Assembly (NCBI RefSeq): GCF_947500075.1 | Contig: NZ_CANMQS010000002.1 | Coordinates: forward strand, 682,001 to 746,000 | Reading direction: 5' to 3' | Length of the DNA stretch: 64,000 nucleotides | Source: an uncultured Sulfitobacter sp. | Lineage (GTDB): Bacteria > Pseudomonadota > Alphaproteobacteria > Rhodobacterales > Rhodobacteraceae | In this document: one piece after another, positions 1-7,926 of the stretch | Layout of the letters: the number at the start of each line of letters is the position of its first letter | Position numbering within the stretch: position 1 is the stretch's first letter | The notes under the pieces: model-generated | Told to the model about the DNA's origin: nothing | What the model saw: only the letters and a program-made list of their open reading frames with translations | The model's database searches: none | Translations under genes and position numbers: made by a program

Positions 1-1804
1 AGGCGATCATCGGGTAGACGTCCAGCCGCAGCCGGTCGCTGTTCCCGTCTGCCAGCAAGTGGCGCACACCCGACCGGCGTTTGCCGCTTTTCAAAGCGAT
101 CGCCACAAGGCTGCGGGCTTCTTCGCGCAGGGGGCTGCGCAGAAGATCGACGTGCATCCGCAGGTTGCTGGCGTTGTTCACCGAGATATAGGCGCTGACA
201 TCCCCAAAGACCTGCGCGATGGAGTATTCATCGGTCACCAGAATGGAATTGTCACCCAGCGACTGGGCAAGGGCCTGCAACAGCTGTCTGTCCGTAGACG
301 GCCCATGATCGACAATGGTGGCAGCGCGGTTGGCGCGCATTGGTGCCATGTTCGGCATGCTGAAATTTGCTGCACCTGCTGAACGGATGTTGCGTTTCTC
401 AAACACATGGGCCGCTTCACGGTGCTGAACGAACAATTCATCCGATCCCGCAACGCTCTCCGCCGTTCCCAGAAACAGCAGCGCATCCGGACGCATGGCA
501 TAATGGAACCGCCCCAACACCTTGCGTTGCAGCGCATGTCCGAAGTAAATCAACAGGTTACGGCAGCACAGAAGGTCAACCCGCTGGAATGGCGGATCCT
601 GACAGACGTTGTGGTTTGAAAACAGGATCGCGGAGCGCAAAGGTTCAATCACCCGCACGGAATCCGCTGATCGCACCAGGTATTTGTCCGCCAGCGCTTT
701 GGGAATGTCGTTGAGCGCAGAGAGGTTGTATTGCCCCTGCCGCGCCACCCGCAGCGCGGCGTTGTCGATGTCGGTGGCGAATATCTGGACCTTGGACTTG
801 AACTCCGCCGGGATGCATTCCAGCGCTTCGCACAGGGCCATGGCGATGGAATAGACTTCCTCCCCCGTGGCGCAGCCGGCCACCCAGACCCGCAGCTGCG
901 TGCTGCCCTGACGCTCAACCAGTTTCGGCAGGATCGCCTTGAGTTGATCGAACGCCTCCTTGTCGCGGAAGAACCGGGTGACAGAGATCAGCAGATCCTT
1001 GAACAGCGCATCCACAGCCGAGGGGTTGTGGCGGCAGAATTCCGTGTATTCTTCTTCGCTTTCAATGTTCAGCGCGACCATGCGGCGGCGAATGCGACGT
1101 CCGATGGTGGTTTGCTTGTAGTCGCGAAAATCCACGCGGGTGTGGGCCAGCAGGATCTGCAACAGGTCCGAGGTCGGCGTATCGGGCAGATTGGTCGACC
1201 GGAATTCCTTGAAATCACGCGCGGCGTTCAGGATCTTGGTCAGGTGGCTGCCGATCTCTGGCGGGCTGAGCACCAGATCAACGCAGCCGGTCTGAACGGC
1301 GGATTGTGGCATCCCGTCGTATTTCGCGCTTTCCACGTCCTGTACGATTGTGATGCCCCCGTGTTCCCGGATCGCCTGAATGCCATAGGCGCCATCGCTG
1401 CCGGTGCCGGACAGGATGATCCCCATCGCCTTGTCGCCGTGTTCCTGCGCAAGCGAGGTCAGGAACCGGTCAACGGATGGTTTGGGGCTGGCCACCTCGG
1501 TGCTGGGGTCAACCAGCCGCAGGCGGCCTTTTTCATAAAGCACATCCGCCTTGGGCGGCGTGATGTAGATGACGTTGCGCTCCGGCTTTATGCCGTCTCT
1601 CACATCGCGGACTTCCAGTTTGGTATCGCGCGACACCAGTGCAGTCATCAGGCTGTCATGATGCGGGGACATGTGCTGCACCACGACGTAGGACACCGGT
1701 GCATCCGGTGGCAGTGCTGCGACAAGCGACCGAATGGCCTCCAGACCACCGGCAGACGAACCGATGCCGATAATCGTCAGATTGTCAGTATCTGAATCTG
1801 GCAT
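1..1804 (-). CDS. CheB-CheR-PAS fusion chemotaxis protein, 3' part off the window
   Basis: The minus frame stays open from ATG at 1804 to the window edge, about 601 codons. Residues 1-190 form a CheB methylesterase domain without a receiver domain; its catalytic triad is visible as Ser17 (GSSAGG), His44 (VVQHMSP) and Asp137 (GTGSDG). Next comes a CheR methyltransferase domain with the SAM-binding stretch WVAGCATGEEVYSIAM and CRNLLIYF. After about residue 500 the sequence turns PAS-like. Family knowledge: such fusions usually continue into PAS, coiled-coil and histidine-kinase or GGDEF modules, which would lie left of base 1. The product should be cytoplasmic and add and remove methyl groups on receptors or PAS outputs. 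It is separate from the complete che operon at 5.3-12.1 kb. The identity is firm for the visible part; the C-terminal output is unknown. Confidence 0.93.
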   Translation of the reverse strand, partial: MPDSDTDNLTIIGIGSSAGGLEAIRSLVAALPPDAPVSYVVVQHMSPHHDSLMTALVSRDTKLEVRDVRDGIKPERNVIYITPPKADVLYEKGRLRLVDPSTEVASPKPSVDRFLTSLAQEHGDKAMGIILSGTGSDGAYGIQAIREHGGITIVQDVESAKYDGMPQSAVQTGCVDLVLSPPEIGSHLTKILNAARDFKEFRSTNLPDTPTSDLLQILLAHTRVDFRDYKQTTIGRRIRRRMVALNIESEEEYTEFCRHNPSAVDALFKDLLISVTRFFRDKEAFDQLKAILPKLVERQGSTQLRVWVAGCATGEEVYSIAMALCEALECIPAEFKSKVQIFATDIDNAALRVARQGQYNLSALNDIPKALADKYLVRSADSVRVIEPLRSAILFSNHNVCQDPPFQRVDLLCCRNLLIYFGHALQRKVLGRFHYAMRPDALLFLGTAESVAGSDELFVQHREAAHVFEKRNIRSAGAANFSMPNMAPMRANRAATIVDHGPSTDRQLLQALAQSLGDNSILVTDEYSIAQVFGDVSAYISVNNASNLRMHVDLLRSPLREEARSLVAIALKSGKRRSGVRHLLADGNSDRLRLDVYPMIA

Positions 1805-2036
1805 ATGCCCCCCATGAATTGGTGCTACCATAACTTGAAAACAGGCCAAGACAATACCGCTTATATTGTGGGCCATTGAGCCTGATGCAAGCCTGCCGCG
1901 CCGCGGCGCACTGCGGTCCTTTCCATTCTCTATTAAAACACCTTTTCAATTGGTTAACCGATCGTCATTCACGGATTATCAACCTCTCTTTTCTATAGAT
2001 TGCGCAAGACAAGACAGTTTTTGGGAAGATTGCACT

Positions 2037-2738
2037 ATGGTTGAAAAAAACGCGTTGGTTCAGTGCGAGCCGGGTACAAACGGCCGCCGCTTCATCATTT
2101 CTTTGATCGCGCGCCGGAATGAACCCACTTTGGTCCGCTCATGTGAGATCAAGGGCAGCACGTTCAATAACCGGACGTCCTTTGGCGAAGGGGTGACACT
2201 GCGCCATGCGTTTGCGGCCCCGCTGGTGCGTGCGCTGGACGATTGCCTGTCAAAACTCTCCTACAAGACCGAGGTGCTCTCCCTGCCTGAGTTTCTGTGC
2301 GAAGTCGCCGGGCTGACCCTGCGCGGCATCCATGTGATGGCCACCCGTCTGGCGGATGGGGCGATCAACATCATCATGCGCTTTCTTTCCTTCGTCGGCG
2401 GGATCAATCACGCCCTCGCGCCAGAGATCGGATTTGACGATCCGGTGCATGAAGAAGGGCAGGCGATTGCCACCAAGGTGCTGGAAGACATTGCAGCACC
2501 GCTTTTGAACATCTGCACTTCCGCCGTGCTTGGGCTGAAAGACACCAATGAGATGTTGGGCGCATTTGGCCGGAAAATCGCGTCGCAAACCGATGAGATA
2601 CAGTTTCGGACCCATCTGCTGCGCCGCTATGTTGAACGCCGGGCCAGCGCCATGGCGCCCCCGCCAACGGAGGTGTTGCTGGGGCTGGAACAGGCGCTGA
2701 ACCGGGAAGCGCAAAACAGGCGCATTTCCCGGCACTGA
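2037..2738 (+). CDS. unrecognised 233-aa protein beside the CheB-CheR fusion gene
   Basis: ATG at 2037 is preceded by GGGAAG at a good distance; the same frame is open further upstream, but without a better ribosome site. I do not recognise the family. The protein has no signal peptide or clear membrane segment. It looks mainly helical, with a conserved-looking centre (EFLCEVAGLTLRGIHVMATR, then an INIIMRFLSF segment) and a basic C-terminus rich in Arg and Gln. It is divergent from the chemotaxis fusion gene and convergent with the haloperoxidase gene, so it has its own promoter in 1805-2036. Codon use is like its neighbours, which argues that it is a real resident gene. A role in chemotaxis is only suggested by position. 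Confidence 0.7.
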   Translation: MVEKNALVQCEPGTNGRRFIISLIARRNEPTLVRSCEIKGSTFNNRTSFGEGVTLRHAFAAPLVRALDDCLSKLSYKTEVLSLPEFLCEVAGLTLRGIHVMATRLADGAINIIMRFLSFVGGINHALAPEIGFDDPVHEEGQAIATKVLEDIAAPLLNICTSAVLGLKDTNEMLGAFGRKIASQTDEIQFRTHLLRRYVERRASAMAPPPTEVLLGLEQALNREAQNRRISRH

Positions 2739-2766
2739 ATGCGGCAGACATTCTTTACAGCGGCGC

Positions 2767-2804
2767 ACAAAAGAAATGTGCCGCCCAAAGCGCAGGCGGC
2801 ACAT
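2767..2804 (-). terminator. intrinsic terminator of the haloperoxidase gene
   Basis: A perfect 10-bp stem (ATGTGCCGCC / GGCGGCACAT, 2776-2785 and 2795-2804) is followed, read on the minus strand, by a T-rich run at 2767-2775. It lies just past the stop codon at 2826, as expected for termination of the minus-strand gene. Confidence 0.85.
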
Positions 2805-2825
2805 CAAGGTTTAGTTGAGGTTTGT

Positions 2826-5012
2826 TCAGAAGATCTCTTCGCCAGTGGTGATTGAAATGTGATCCAACCGATAAATCGTGCCGACTTCGACCTCAATCAC
2901 GACAATGTCCACATCGTTGGCGGTCAATGTCCAGCCCGTCCCGGAACGGTAGAGGCCAAGCTCCACCTCACCGTCGACACCGGGTTCGCTGTCAATCTGC
3001 GGTGCGCCCGTGAATCCGTCCAGCTGAATGACGTCCCGGTTGATCTGGAAACCTCTGATCGCATCGACACCAGTGTCTTCGCTATTGAAAACAAAGACAT
3101 CACGGCCACGGCTGCCCACAAGGATGTCTGATCCGTCTTCGCCATACAACGTGTCGGCACCCCGGCCGCCGATCAGATGATCGTCGCCGTCGCCCCCCAT
3201 CATCACATCGTTGCCGCGTCCGCCAAGCAGACGGTCATTGCCGTCCCCGCCGAACATCGTGTCACCGGCCTGACCGCCGTCCAGCGTATCATCGCCCGTG
3301 CCACCGATCAGCAGGTCCTTCTGCCAGCCGCCCGCAAGGTGGTCATCGCCTGAGCCACCATCCAGCGTATCATACCCGGCAGCGCCGGTGAGCGTGTCGT
3401 TGCCCGCCTGACCCTTGATTTCATCATCGCCACGCCATCCACGGATGAAGTCATCACCGCCCCCGGCCAGTGTCAGACCGCCGCGGATGTCCACGCGGAA
3501 GGCATCGTCACCCCCCATCGTAAACAACGCTTCCCAATAGGCCTGCGCGTTCTCGGCAACCTGCTCACCGACCTTGAGGCCGTTGAGGTTTCCGTCCTGG
3601 ATGTGGATGCCGCCATAGAGCCGCGAAATGCCGGCTTCTTCGGCGGCTTCTGTAAGGGTGTCCCACTGCAACACGACCGGTGGATCGGTTTCGCCAAATT
3701 CTTCAAAGGCAAGCTCGGATGTCACATATTGTCCCATCAGATCAACACCTTCGACCGTATCCAGGTCGTAGTTGCCCAATGTCACACCGTCATAAAACGC
3801 ATCCGACCCGGTGAAGGCCGCCAGTGTCTTTGCCGCCGCCATGGAGAAGGTGGAATGCCCGGAGACATATTCAGGGAACGGTGGTGTGACGAATGTCACG
3901 TTCTGATAGGGCTGCCAGAACTGCCCAAGGATGGTCTCCGTCCCGCGGTTGGGACCGGCCCAGGCGTCGATCTCCTGATCGTAATAGAGGTCGCGAATGG
4001 CTGACTGGGGGCGCACATAATCGTGGTGGTATTTCGCCTCCCAGGTCGCGATCCCTGCGTCAAAGATCGCAGCGTTCATCGCAAAGAACATCTTGGCATC
4101 CATGTCGAGGTTGTGACCATCGCGCAGTGCAATATCCTGGGCGATCTGGTTCCAGTGTCCGGGAGGGGATTCCGTGCGCGGACCGTCGGCCCAATACTCT
4201 GCGATGACCTTTTGTTCATTGGTCAAACCGGAAGACATTTCAACTACTTCCGCGATTTGATCCCGGTAGGCCTGATCGTTCGTGGTGACATTGCCCGCCC
4301 CATCGACATATTCTGAAAAATCCCCGAGCTGCGGCGGGGTGTCGGGCCGGAACATGGTATTGTCATCCATCGCAAAGCTGTCCACGCCGCCCCAATGCGG
4401 CGTCAGCGCGATCTGATCGACATAGCTGGACGGATCATTGGGATCGATGATCGGCACGCCCGCTTCGTTGGTGACCGTGCCCGTGGGCACGCGCAGTGGC
4501 TGCCAGTGATTGGGATCGAAATCCATACCCCCCGGTGCCCCGTCTGATCCCGGCTCCGGATCGTTGATCGGCGTATATCCGGTTGTATCAGCGTACCCGT
4601 TTTCAGAGTTGGACCCGTCATTCTGGCGCGCCTCAAACACGTTCCGCGCGGCAAGTGTGCCAAGTCCTGCGGGGTTTGACGGGTCGCTGTTGGCGTCTGC
4701 GGGGTCATACCCAAGCGCCGCCATGAAGTCGTCAAAGATGTGCTGCTGGGCCGGGTAAAGCGCGCTGAGTGCTGCATAGGCGGCAAAGCTGACCGCTTCG
4801 GCCTTGTTGGCTTCTGTGTTGGCAAGCGGCGTCTCGATCTGGGAATAATGCCCGCTGGCATCGGCATCGAATGCAGCCCAGGCATCATAGACAGCGGCGC
4901 TGACCAGATGCAGTTGATAGGTGGTTGCCGTGGGCAGGGCGGACCCCTCACGGATCGCTTCCAAATTGATTTCGTTCCATTGCGCGACAATGGACTGTTG
5001 ATAAGCTGGCAT
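2826..5012 (-). CDS. secreted vanadium-dependent haloperoxidase-like protein with RTX repeats
   Basis: 728 aa from ATG at 5012 (GGAG nine bases upstream; an in-frame TTG at 5027 is less likely). Residues 1-500 match the vanadium haloperoxidase / PAP2 phosphatase fold, with the vanadate pocket in order: Lys327-x6-Arg334-Pro, Ser384-Gly-His386 and Arg464-x5-His470. From about residue 516 there are about 14 glycine/aspartate nonapeptides of the RTX calcium-binding type, then a hydrophobic C-terminal tail. There is no N-terminal signal, so export is probably by a type I system, which is not encoded here. Family role: peroxide-driven oxidation of halides. A phosphatase activity cannot be excluded from sequence alone. 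A Pro usually found just before Ser-Gly-His is Val here. The gene is monocistronic. Confidence 0.88.
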   Translation of the reverse strand: MPAYQQSIVAQWNEINLEAIREGSALPTATTYQLHLVSAAVYDAWAAFDADASGHYSQIETPLANTEANKAEAVSFAAYAALSALYPAQQHIFDDFMAALGYDPADANSDPSNPAGLGTLAARNVFEARQNDGSNSENGYADTTGYTPINDPEPGSDGAPGGMDFDPNHWQPLRVPTGTVTNEAGVPIIDPNDPSSYVDQIALTPHWGGVDSFAMDDNTMFRPDTPPQLGDFSEYVDGAGNVTTNDQAYRDQIAEVVEMSSGLTNEQKVIAEYWADGPRTESPPGHWNQIAQDIALRDGHNLDMDAKMFFAMNAAIFDAGIATWEAKYHHDYVRPQSAIRDLYYDQEIDAWAGPNRGTETILGQFWQPYQNVTFVTPPFPEYVSGHSTFSMAAAKTLAAFTGSDAFYDGVTLGNYDLDTVEGVDLMGQYVTSELAFEEFGETDPPVVLQWDTLTEAAEEAGISRLYGGIHIQDGNLNGLKVGEQVAENAQAYWEALFTMGGDDAFRVDIRGGLTLAGGGDDFIRGWRGDDEIKGQAGNDTLTGAAGYDTLDGGSGDDHLAGGWQKDLLIGGTGDDTLDGGQAGDTMFGGDGNDRLLGGRGNDVMMGGDGDDHLIGGRGADTLYGEDGSDILVGSRGRDVFVFNSEDTGVDAIRGFQINRDVIQLDGFTGAPQIDSEPGVDGEVELGLYRSGTGWTLTANDVDIVVIEVEVGTIYRLDHISITTGEEIF

Positions 5013-5349
5013 CGGAAAAATCTCCAAAAAAATGTGATCGTTTTAATGACTTCAGGAATATCACGCATTCGTGAGGCCACCAATTGAAATAAGGCAAATT
5101 CGCCACATTTTGTAACCTATGGGGGAGTAATAAATTCTGTTTCACCGGCAGATGGAAACGATGGCCAAAGCCTGGGCGGCATCGTTGCCAATTCGTGATC
5201 AAAGACCGATTTTTGGGTGAATTCATCACCTGACTTAAGTGGTCGTTCATCCAAACCATGCCACAAAACGGGATGATAGATTCTGTCCACTGCCGCGCGT
5301 CGTCCGCCACCTCGTTCCGTTTAACCGGACTATGCGGAAGGTGGGCGTG
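5013..5349. other. divergent intergenic region between haloperoxidase gene and cheB
   Basis: About 340 bases, more AT-rich than the flanks near 5040-5140. It must hold the promoters for the minus-strand haloperoxidase and the plus-strand cheB-cheD. It contains a TTAACC half site near 5320, but no second half at CtrA spacing. I see no convincing gene or stable hairpin. Confidence 0.5.
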
Positions 5350-6432
5350 ATGTCTGTGGACGCCCGCGGGGCTGCGGCCCAGAAGAAGGTCGTGATCGTA
5401 GACGATTCACGGGCCTTGCGGGCCTGGCTGCGTGTCGTCATCGAAGAAGACCCCCGTCTTTGCGTCGTGGGAGAGGCTGCAACCGCGCTCGAAGCGCGTG
5501 AGGTGATCAAACAGACAGTGCCCGATGTCCTGACGCTTGATATTGAAATGCCGGGCATGGATGGGCTTGAATTTCTGGCGCGGCTGATGCGGCTGCGCCC
5601 GATGCCGGTGGTGATGATTTCCGGTTCCACCCGGAACCATTCCGAGGCAACGGTCAGGGCGTTGTCGCTGGGCGCGGTGGATTACATCCTGAAACCCGCG
5701 ACTGCCTATGATGAAGCGGCCCGCCAACTGATTGCCCGGCGGGTGTTCTCCGCAGCGTGCAGTACGGTTCAACTGAGCGCGGTGGATCGCACGCCCAAAG
5801 CGGCGGCCGCCAGACCCCGTAGTTCTGGACCGATGCCGCTGGTCTTGATCGGCGCGTCCACCGGCGGGGTGGCGGCGCTTGAGACGGTTTTGGGCAGCCT
5901 GGACACAAGCGGCCCGCCTGTGGTGGTGGTCCAGCATATGCCGGGTCCCTTTCTGGTCAGCTTTTCCAGACAGCTTGACCGCCATCTGGCGCAGGATGTG
6001 CGGCTGGTCTCCACCGATGAGGTGCTTGAACCCGGTCAGATCCGGCTTGCCCCTGCGGAAGGGGCCCATACCCAGATCATCCGCCGTGGCGGGCAGTGGT
6101 CCTGCCGCTTTTCTCCGGCGGAGGAAAGCGCGCTTCATTGCCCCTCTGTGGATGCGCTGTATGCCTCTGCTGCCCCCTATAGTGCTGATATCATTGCGGT
6201 GATCCTGACCGGCCTTGGACAGGACGGGGCCGAAGGCATGGCAACCCTGTCCACAAATGGCGCGATGACATTTGGGCAGGATGAAGCCTCCAGCGTTGTC
6301 TACGGCATGCCACGCGCCGCTTTCGAACGGGGCGCTGTGAAACGCCAGCTGCCGGTCACCCAAATCGGTGCCGCCGTGAATGAAGCGGCCGTCACCTGGG
6401 CCCGCGCCAGCAGGATTGGAGCACACAAATGA
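5350..6432 (+). CDS. cheB: CheB chemotaxis response regulator, protein-glutamate methylesterase
   Basis: An N-terminal receiver domain (VDDSRALRAW; phospho-acceptor Asp64 in TLDIEMPGMDG) is joined by a linker to the methylesterase domain. The triad is Ser169 (GASTGG), His195 (VVQHMPG) and Asp291 (GLGQDGAEGM). The 360-aa length is normal. I chose ATG 5350, which has GGAAGG about 7 bases upstream; ATG 5332 is an alternative. The enzyme demethylates and deamidates receptor glutamates in adaptation. It overlaps cheD by ATGA. It is transcribed toward, not with, the rest of the che operon, so its dosage is set by a separate promoter. Confidence 0.96.
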   Translation: MSVDARGAAAQKKVVIVDDSRALRAWLRVVIEEDPRLCVVGEAATALEAREVIKQTVPDVLTLDIEMPGMDGLEFLARLMRLRPMPVVMISGSTRNHSEATVRALSLGAVDYILKPATAYDEAARQLIARRVFSAACSTVQLSAVDRTPKAAAARPRSSGPMPLVLIGASTGGVAALETVLGSLDTSGPPVVVVQHMPGPFLVSFSRQLDRHLAQDVRLVSTDEVLEPGQIRLAPAEGAHTQIIRRGGQWSCRFSPAEESALHCPSVDALYASAAPYSADIIAVILTGLGQDGAEGMATLSTNGAMTFGQDEASSVVYGMPRAAFERGAVKRQLPVTQIGAAVNEAAVTWARASRIGAHK

Positions 6433-6938
6433 ACCGGCGGGCTGTGATCACGCAAGGGGAGCATCTGGTGTCCACTGACCCGGATCTGACGATTTCCACC
6501 TTGCTGGGGTCCTGTGTGGCCTGCTGTCTGTGGGATGCGGAGATGTCCGTGGGCGGGATGAACCACATGCTGCTGACCCGGAATCAGTCAACTGCGGATG
6601 CTTTTGCGGGCGTCAATGCGATGGAATTGCTGATCAACGACCTCCTGAAGCAGGGCGCGCGGCGGTCGCATTTGCAGGCCAAGGCTTTTGGCGGTGCGCA
6701 AATGGTGACCGGGCTGTCCGACATTGGTTCTGTGAACAGTGCCTTTATCCTGGATTTTCTCAAGGTTGAGGGCATTCCGTGTCTGTCCCAATCTCTGGGC
6801 GGTGCATCCGCGCGCCATCTGCTGTTCAAACCAACGGATGGAACCGTGAAAATGAAAATGCAGAAGGACGCCGCCCTGGCGGAACTTGCACCGCCTGCAC
6901 CAACACCGCCTGTTGGAAACGGGTTGGAGTTGTTCTGA
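6429..6938 (+). CDS. cheD: CheD chemoreceptor glutamine deamidase
   Basis: 169 aa, translationally coupled to cheB through ATGA. The catalytic Cys29 lies in GSCVACC and His46 in GGMNHMLL; a Thr/Ser at 23-24 can complete the triad. FGGAQMVTG and IPCLSQSLGGASARHLLF are typical of CheD. Family role: deamidates receptor Gln to Glu and, in some bacteria, binds CheC-type phosphatases. Unusual: a Pro/Ala-rich C-terminal linker ends in a GLELF carboxyl tail that resembles the DIDLF tail of the small protein encoded at 7093-7485. Confidence 0.94.
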   Translation: MNRRAVITQGEHLVSTDPDLTISTLLGSCVACCLWDAEMSVGGMNHMLLTRNQSTADAFAGVNAMELLINDLLKQGARRSHLQAKAFGGAQMVTGLSDIGSVNSAFILDFLKVEGIPCLSQSLGGASARHLLFKPTDGTVKMKMQKDAALAELAPPAPTPPVGNGLELF

Positions 6939-7092
6939 ACCGCTTGCCTTTGACGTGCTGTGCAAAACACCGATCCTCGCTTGAGGCGCCAGCGTTTTTT
7001 GAGTGACGGTGTTTCAGCCAAGCGCCAGAGAGTCTGACCCCCACAAGTACTACGACGGCGGACAAACCTTTCAGCTGTCCGCACCGCAGCGT
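6939..7092. other. convergent intergenic region with long inverted repeat
   Basis: This 154-base gap separates the converging cheD and CheT-like genes. AAACACCG (about 6965) and CGGTGTTT (about 7007) form a perfect 8-bp inverted repeat around a 34-nt loop, with a T6 run inside it after a short CGCT/AGCG stem. This could end transcription in the plus direction, but it is a weak terminator. Confidence 0.4.
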
Positions 7093-7485
7093 TCAAAACA
7101 GATCGATGTCACCTGTTGTGATCGACGGCGCCTCCGCGCCCACGGGTTCCGCCTGCGCAAAGAGCAGGGCGCGCGTGCGTTCAAGCCGGATGCGCTGAGA
7201 GAGCTTGACGATCTGACGCCCCGGTATGCGTGTTGCGGCCACATCCAGTTGGCTCAAATGGAGGGTCAGCAAGGCGAGATCTTCGGTATATTGTCTGAGG
7301 AAATCAAGGTTTTGTAGGCGTGCCATCCGGTCGGGCCCGGCATTGGAAGGCTGCGCCCCCCGTTCATCTGCAATCGCATGCTCAACTTCATGGGCAAGCG
7401 ACGCAAGGCCGTCCAGATGCGTTGACATGCGGTGCAGGACGCCATCAAGGGTTTGATCAGGTGGGAACGCAGGTTCAGCCGACAT
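7093..7485 (-). CDS. small chemotaxis-operon protein, candidate CheT-like CheY-P phosphatase
   Basis: 130 aa; its start overlaps the stop of the upstream cheY2 gene (TGATG), so it is the last gene of the che operon. It is helical, with an acidic-amphipathic stretch RMARLQNLDFLRQYTEDLAL that carries Asp61-x3-Gln65. A DXXXQ helix is the catalytic signature of CheZ-type phosphatases and of the small Sinorhizobium meliloti protein CheT, which also ends an alphaproteobacterial che operon. The protein ends in DIDLF. No cheZ, cheC or cheX is visible in the window. Function is inferred from motif and context; overall similarity to CheT could not be scored. Confidence 0.62.
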   Translation of the reverse strand: MSAEPAFPPDQTLDGVLHRMSTHLDGLASLAHEVEHAIADERGAQPSNAGPDRMARLQNLDFLRQYTEDLALLTLHLSQLDVAATRIPGRQIVKLSQRIRLERTRALLFAQAEPVGAEAPSITTGDIDLF

Positions 7486-7871
7486 CAGAGCTTGCCAACG
7501 ACCGCCTCAATACAATTGCGCAGCTGATCCGGCTGGAACGGTTTCTTGAGATAATTGTTCATGCCCAGCTTCTTGCCGTGATCAATGATCTGCTGTTCCG
7601 CCCGCCCGGTGATCAGAACAAACCCGACCCCCTTGGTCTGCGGTGTGCCGCGCAGATAGTGCAAGAGCTGCAAGCCATCCATCTCAGGCATGTTATAGTC
7701 AGAGATCACCAGATGCGCGGGTTGCTTTGCCAGCCCTTGCAACGCCTCCTTGCCATTTTCGGCAGTGGCCACATTGCGCACCCCAAACGCATCCAGCGCT
7801 TGTGTGATCAAGCCCCGGCTGGTGGACATATCGTCTACAACCATGATGCGGATTTGGTCTCGCAATGCCAT
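7485..7871 (-). CDS. cheY: CheY-like single-domain response regulator (second copy)
   Basis: 128 aa from ATG 7871, which has AGGAAGAT upstream. It is a receiver domain only: acidic pair VVDDMS, phospho-acceptor Asp in LVISDYNMPEMDG, Thr in VLITGRA and Lys in YLKKPFQP. It sits 55 bases after cheR and overlaps the CheT-like gene. In alphaproteobacteria with two CheYs, one usually drives the motor and the other acts as a phosphate sink. The direct coupling to a DXXXQ protein suggests this copy is the phosphatase's substrate, but that is inference. Confidence 0.93.
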   Translation of the reverse strand: MALRDQIRIMVVDDMSTSRGLITQALDAFGVRNVATAENGKEALQGLAKQPAHLVISDYNMPEMDGLQLLHYLRGTPQTKGVGFVLITGRAEQQIIDHGKKLGMNNYLKKPFQPDQLRNCIEAVVGKL

Positions 7872-7926
7872 GTCATCTTCCTTGCTGCTGGTGCGCGTGG
7901 CGCAAATACGGGTCTGTGGTGATGCC

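Noticed and set aside
3130-3480. Regular short repeats that might suggest a CRISPR or minisatellite
   Set aside because: They are the 27-bp codons of RTX nonapeptides in frame with the haloperoxidase-like gene.
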